Source: Tetracentron sinense | Taxonomy: Eukaryota; Streptophyta; Magnoliopsida; Trochodendrales; Trochodendraceae | Direction of reading: 5' to 3' | Assembly (NCBI GenBank): GCA_015143295.1 | Contig: CM026551.1 | Location: 14,371,827-14,435,826, forward strand | DNA: 64,000 bases | Part shown: positions 60,276 through 64,000 of the stretch, in pieces | How positions within the stretch are numbered: position 1 is the stretch's first letter | How the letters are laid out: every line of letters starts with the position of its first letter | Notes under the pieces: generated by a model | The model's input: the letters and a program-made list of their open reading frames with translations, nothing else | What the model was told of the DNA's origin: nothing | The model's database searches: none | Position numbers and translations under genes: made by a program

Positions 60276-60388
60276 AGAATATATATCAATAGAATGCATT
60301 TTATGTTATAGATCAAGAATGCACATAGGTTAGATGAACAAACATTCATCATGAAAAACAAATAACAACCAACATTCATTACATGTAA
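60276..60388 (-). repeat. Right arm of a 113-bp perfect inverted repeat
   Basis: Exact reverse complement of 59458-59570, separated by 705 bp that include the Helitron 3' terminus. Identity without mismatch means a recent duplication or ongoing gene conversion. Confidence 0.93.
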
Positions 60389-60985
60389 CTAAATTGCCAA
60401 CATTCATCGCTTGTAACAAAAATAAAATTAAAAATTAAAAATTAAAAACCAATATTAAGTGCCTATAAGATGTTCTACTGTAATTAATTCTACACTTCTA
60501 CTGTATATAGTTGATAAATAATAAATGAATGAATCTAACAAATTGAAGAGTCAGATGTCTACCAACCTCTGCAGAAACTTCGAATTCAGTCGATGCCTTG
60601 GCCTTGCTAAATTTTGAAGAGCTCCTTAATCTTTAAAAAAAATAATAATAATAATTTAGTTGATCGTTGATGAGAAAATATCCATACAAAAGGTTTTGGA
60701 GATAAGGATGTTTTCTTCTTCTTCTTCTTCTTCTTCTTCACAGAGACAACGGGAAATACCTGTTTTCTCCTCCTCATCCTCGTTCTCCACAAACTTATTG
60801 CCCTAAAATTTTGAGTTTTGAACTAATAAAATAGAAAGCAGCTGATGTCAACAAACTTTTTTAAATTCCAGAAATACCCTCCACAAAATGAGAGTTTACT
60901 TCTTAGCATTTCACTACTACTGTACGTTGTTTTACATTTTGTCTTGTCCAAAAAAAACAAAAACAAAAAAAAGGATAAAGCTTCG
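60389..60985. other. Intergenic, microsatellites only
   Basis: Includes a (CTT)n run at 60713-60738 and an A-rich tract near 60950-60972. No gene recognised. Confidence 0.5.
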
Positions 60986-61111
60986 GAGATCCTCTTAGGG
61001 CCGAGACCATGCTCTAAGAGCATGGGATTTCAGGTGGAGCCCACCATGTGAAATGGACCCCACCTGAAATCTCATGCTCTTAGAACATGGTCTCGGCCCT
61101 AAGAGGGTCTC
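60986..61111. mobile_element. 126-bp foldback (palindromic) element
   Basis: Arms of about 52 bp (GAGATCCTCTTAGGGCCGAG.. / ..CTCGGCCCTAAGAGGGTCTC) differ at three positions and enclose a 22-bp loop. Within each arm GCTCTAAGAGC is itself palindromic. A transcript from here would form a near-perfect long hairpin. Either a minimal foldback MITE or a small-RNA hairpin. Confidence 0.75.
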
Positions 61112-61234
61112 AATAGTAAAGTCCAAAAAAAATGGTCCACCATCCACCACCTTAGTGTGTGCTAGTTTTGAGGAGTGTTTGGTTGAAGCTTATTAGGGTT
61201 GAGGGTGTGTGTGGTTGTGTTTGTGTGTGTGTGT

Positions 61235-61302
61235 GAGTGTGTGGTCTTCTTTCTCATGACTATAGCTTCGCCTTGTGGTGTTGTTACCTTAACCAAAAAA
61301 AA
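61235..61302 (+). mobile_element. Retroposon 3' tail ending in poly(A), copy 2
   Basis: GTGTGGTCTTCTTTCTCATG through CGCCTTGTGGTGTTGTTACC to TTAACCAAAAAAAAAA matches 4887-4970. A GT microsatellite precedes both. Likely the 3' end of a SINE or short LINE. Confidence 0.5.
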
Positions 61303-61780
61303 AAGTGTGTGCTAGTTACATGATAACATTTCCATTAAAAAAAAAACAATTTGGTTCTTTGTTACCGACAGCGCCTTAAGGTGTAGGATTTGTTTTCAAT
61401 ATCCAAACATAGACCTATAGATTTGAACCGTCCAATCTAAAAATGGACAGTTCGGATGTGTTCTTACGAAGACACACTTATTACTTGCTTTATAAATTCT
61501 TTTAGCTAGAAGGTCACCTAAAAGGTAACCAGTGAGGAGAGGAGAAAGTGAGTTACCTCTCTCTCTCTCAACTCCCTCTCTTCCCTCACCCCTCCCCTCA
61601 CGGCTCACTCTCCCTCACCATCTCACCTTCTTCACCATCTCAGGATCAAGCAATAGCAGCACCCCTCCCCTACAACACGAAAGCTCTCATGGACGTGAAA
61701 TAAATTGTCACTCCTAATTCTTCACATCATTCTCTAAAGTGGGAAATAAGGGTTTTGTTTTATGTCATTAATACAAGAAG
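61303..61780. other. Intergenic, CT-rich patch
   Basis: A pyrimidine-rich stretch (61555-61625) that resembles a plant 5' UTR composition. The short plus-strand frame over it (61532-61717) has no recognisable domain, so no gene is called. Confidence 0.45.
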
Positions 61781-61830
61781 CACTACAAGAAATCTACCGT
61801 ATAGCAACGGAATTATAGACACAGAAAGTT
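61781..61830 (+). mobile_element. CACTA (EnSpm) terminus
   Basis: CACTACAAGAAATCTACCGT, then TAGCAACGGAATTATAGACAC, has the CACTACAAGAAA terminal sequence of plant CACTA elements followed by a subterminal-type motif. The opposite end (TTTCTTGTAGTG) was not found in the window, so the element is either truncated or extends past 64000. Confidence 0.6.
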
Positions 61831-62669
61831 TTCTTTTTTTCTGTATCTCTTTCCTTCTTTTATGGCTGCCAAATATAATGTCCATTAAGGTTTTTAATTC
61901 TTTGCAAGCCCAGAAACTGATATGATCTAAGGGCTGAAAATCTGAAAACTTTAATGGTGAGGTTAGGCTTAAAATTATGATTGTTTTTTAGGCTTAGTTT
62001 GAACTTTTATAAATGTTTTCAGAATCAGTTTGTTTTAATGACTTTTGAACTTTAGTTTTGGATTGTCATAAGGGTGGTATAGGAGGGTTGTTGTATGCCT
62101 GAACCAAACTGTCAAAACCCAGATTTTTTAGGGTGTTTTAACAGCCAAAATTTATAAGATTATGGGTTATGTTATGGTTTGACTCCAGATTAATTTACAA
62201 CCCAGGATTCAGAGGTTTACAACTTACAAGGCTTTGACTTGACTTAATCTTGGACTATTGTGTGTCCATATTGTAGGTATATGCACACCCCAAGTTAAGA
62301 CTGAGTTATGAATTGTTTTACAACCCCGATTTTGACCCTTTTAGATTTTGGGTTCATCAAGAGTCTTAGTTTAATCCAAATATATACATACATGTCATTG
62401 TTGCAGGAATATTGAGATTCCTATTCTTGGGATGCTAATCTTCAACTCTATAGTCTCTCTCCTCTAGGCCACTAGATGAAGAGCTTTCCTTATGCCTCTT
62501 GAATGTTTAAGGTATGTGGGAGTGTTGGACCTACTCCCTATATATAAAATCCTAACGCATCAACAACTCTAGGTCTACAATAATGGAATGTGGTTATGCT
62601 ACATAACTTGATACTTACAATTCACATCTAAGTGTCTAATGAACTTTAATGATCACCAATCCCTCTCCA

Positions 62670-63000
62670 CTCCACGGTTTCAACATTTTTTTCATGCTTT
62701 ACTAGAGCTCTTTCATGTTGGACCTTAACTGCACGCTCTTTCACCATGTTGCACTTATGGTTCTATTGATTATAAAACCTTTCATTAGTGTTTTTCCTAA
62801 GAAAAGTGGCCAATAATCAATTCTTATAAGGCAAGAACTCCCTTTTGGCCTAGTTTTCTCAATTCTCTACTAGTGCTCTTTCCTGTTGCACCTTAATTGC
62901 ACCATCTTACATCATATTGCACTTATGGTTTTATTGATTATAAAACCTCTAATATTATCTTTCCTAAGAAAAGTGGTCAGTATTCATTTCTATAGTTTAT
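62670..63000 (+). repeat. Tandem direct repeat, about 190-bp period
   Basis: CTACTAG..GCTCTTTC.TGTTG.ACCTTAA.TGCAC, then TTGCACTTATGGTT.TATTG, then CCTAAGAAAAGTGG occur at 62698-62812 and 62870-62975. Shorter relatives lie near 63022 and 63945. Possibly the interior repeat of the CACTA element. Confidence 0.6.
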
Positions 63001-63281
63001 TTGTTGCTAATTTTCTATAGTTTATGTACTAGTGATTTTTCATGTTGGATGGAGGCTTCCTATTAGATAGAGTGTCCATAAAATTGAAGCAACTAATTTT
63101 TTCTTTGTAGGATCCTGCAATTTGGTTATTGGGAATTGGTTTAGGATAAAGTTTCCGGTATCAGTTAGATTTTGGGCATCATGAATCAATATAATTGCTT
63201 TAGTTTTGATAGTTTAATGTTGTGTCATTGTTCTGTTTAGCTTCCTCCATTGCAGATTTCTCATCCATGGGTTGTGATAGG

Positions 63282-63353
63282 ACTTCAATTGCTTGTTTTT
63301 TTTTTTTTTTTTTTTGAAGTTGAAAAAAAAAAAAAAAACTTCAATTGCTTGTT
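63282..63353. mobile_element. Tiny T-run/A-run insertion with 16-bp direct repeats
   Basis: ACTTCAATTGCTTGTT occurs at 63282-63297 and 63338-63353. Between them lie only a T-run, GAAGTTG and an A-run. This looks like a failed retrotransposition leaving just tail sequence in inverted form. Replication slippage is the alternative. Confidence 0.6.
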
Positions 63354-64000
63354 GCATCACCTATTTGAAGACTATACCAAAATGATTTTTCTTATTGGTG
63401 TATTTGAATTGTGATTCAAGAAAAAAATACTATCGAAGAGCAAATACATGAAGGAAAATATAGGGAGCATGGAGAGAGGAGAGGTGTTGCTTCTAATAGT
63501 AGTCTAGGAGCACTAGTCATCATGGGGTGGAGACTAGGATCCATGAGTAAGTGTGACCTATGCAGTTTTGTTTTCCTTGAATTTTGTATTACCACACAGA
63601 AAGTTAAAAACACAATTGTTTGTATTGAATGAAATTGTTTTTTTCTCATTCTTTTCACTTAGTTTCTTATTCAGGATTTGTTTCTTATTTATTCAAATCT
63701 TTTTGTACCCTATTGAAAGTTAAGCGAATGTTTCACGCTCCAGAACTTTGGCTGGGATCCACAATTGAATCATTCCACCTATAAGATATTTAAGTTTAAA
63801 TCAACTTCATTTAATGTTCATATCCATCCGATTCAGGCATTTGTTCTTCAACCTTGGAAATTTGATATTCTGCATAGATGTTGTGTGGGTTGTGGAATGA
63901 AAAGAACGAAGAACACTTTCATTCAACATAAAAGATCTATCTAGTGTTCTTTCATGTTGCAATATGGAATGTATCACCCTTACATGAACCCCTTTTTTTT

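Noticed and set aside
61532..61717. Short plus-strand gene with Ser/Pro-rich product
   Set aside because: The composition follows a CT-rich repeat. There is no downstream exon signal or known motif.

Overview
This is a window of nuclear DNA from a flowering plant. It is AT-rich, carries genes with GT..AG introns, and contains many plant transposable elements: Ty1-copia, L1-type and RTE-type LINEs, a Helitron, hAT- and Mutator-type MITEs, a CACTA end and solo LTRs. Very long, transposon-filled introns recall genomes such as those of magnoliids or early-diverging eudicots, but the species cannot be fixed from sequence alone.

Only three host genes are convincing, all on the minus strand. Two are tandem copies of a three-exon phloem-protein-2-like (PP2-A type) lectin gene (exons within 2218-3027 and 12617-14124; 181 and 177 aa). 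They sit in a segmental duplication of about 2 kb plus insertions (2160-4890 and 12559-15080). The first ~130 bases of the window match the upstream part of the same unit, so a third copy probably lies just outside. The third gene is one very large Myb/SANT-type gene resembling plant REB1/DMTF1-like proteins (putative RNA polymerase I termination factors). I assembled nine coding exons from 56768 down to 16136. Every splice phase agrees, and they give an uninterrupted 712-residue reading frame spread over 40.6 kb. The fragments scattered from 16 to 57 kb are therefore one gene.

Layout: 1-15080 is the PP2 tandem region, with a 705-bp solo LTR, a 2448-bp solo LTR and several MITEs between the copies. 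15960-56770 is the Myb-like gene. Its intron 4 (17.6 kb) holds an L1-type LINE split by a copia element, a cyclin-D-like exon fragment, a hAT-like element and C-rich repeats. Its intron 2 (9.3 kb) holds a decayed RTE LINE and a decayed L1 LINE. Its intron 1 (7.1 kb) holds three hAT-like elements and a 5'-truncated L1 LINE. 57188-60131 is a Helitron carrying an exon-like piece of an AHA1-type Hsp90 co-chaperone gene. 60276-64000 is gene-poor, with a perfect inverted-repeat arm, a palindromic foldback element and a CACTA terminus.

The host genes show no sign of acting together. PP2 proteins are sugar-binding phloem/defence proteins and the Myb-like protein is a nuclear DNA-binding factor. What stands out is the architecture: an intact conserved frame kept across heavily invaded introns, and dated insertions whose empty site survives in the paralogous copy. 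I found no strong candidate for a wholly new molecular system.
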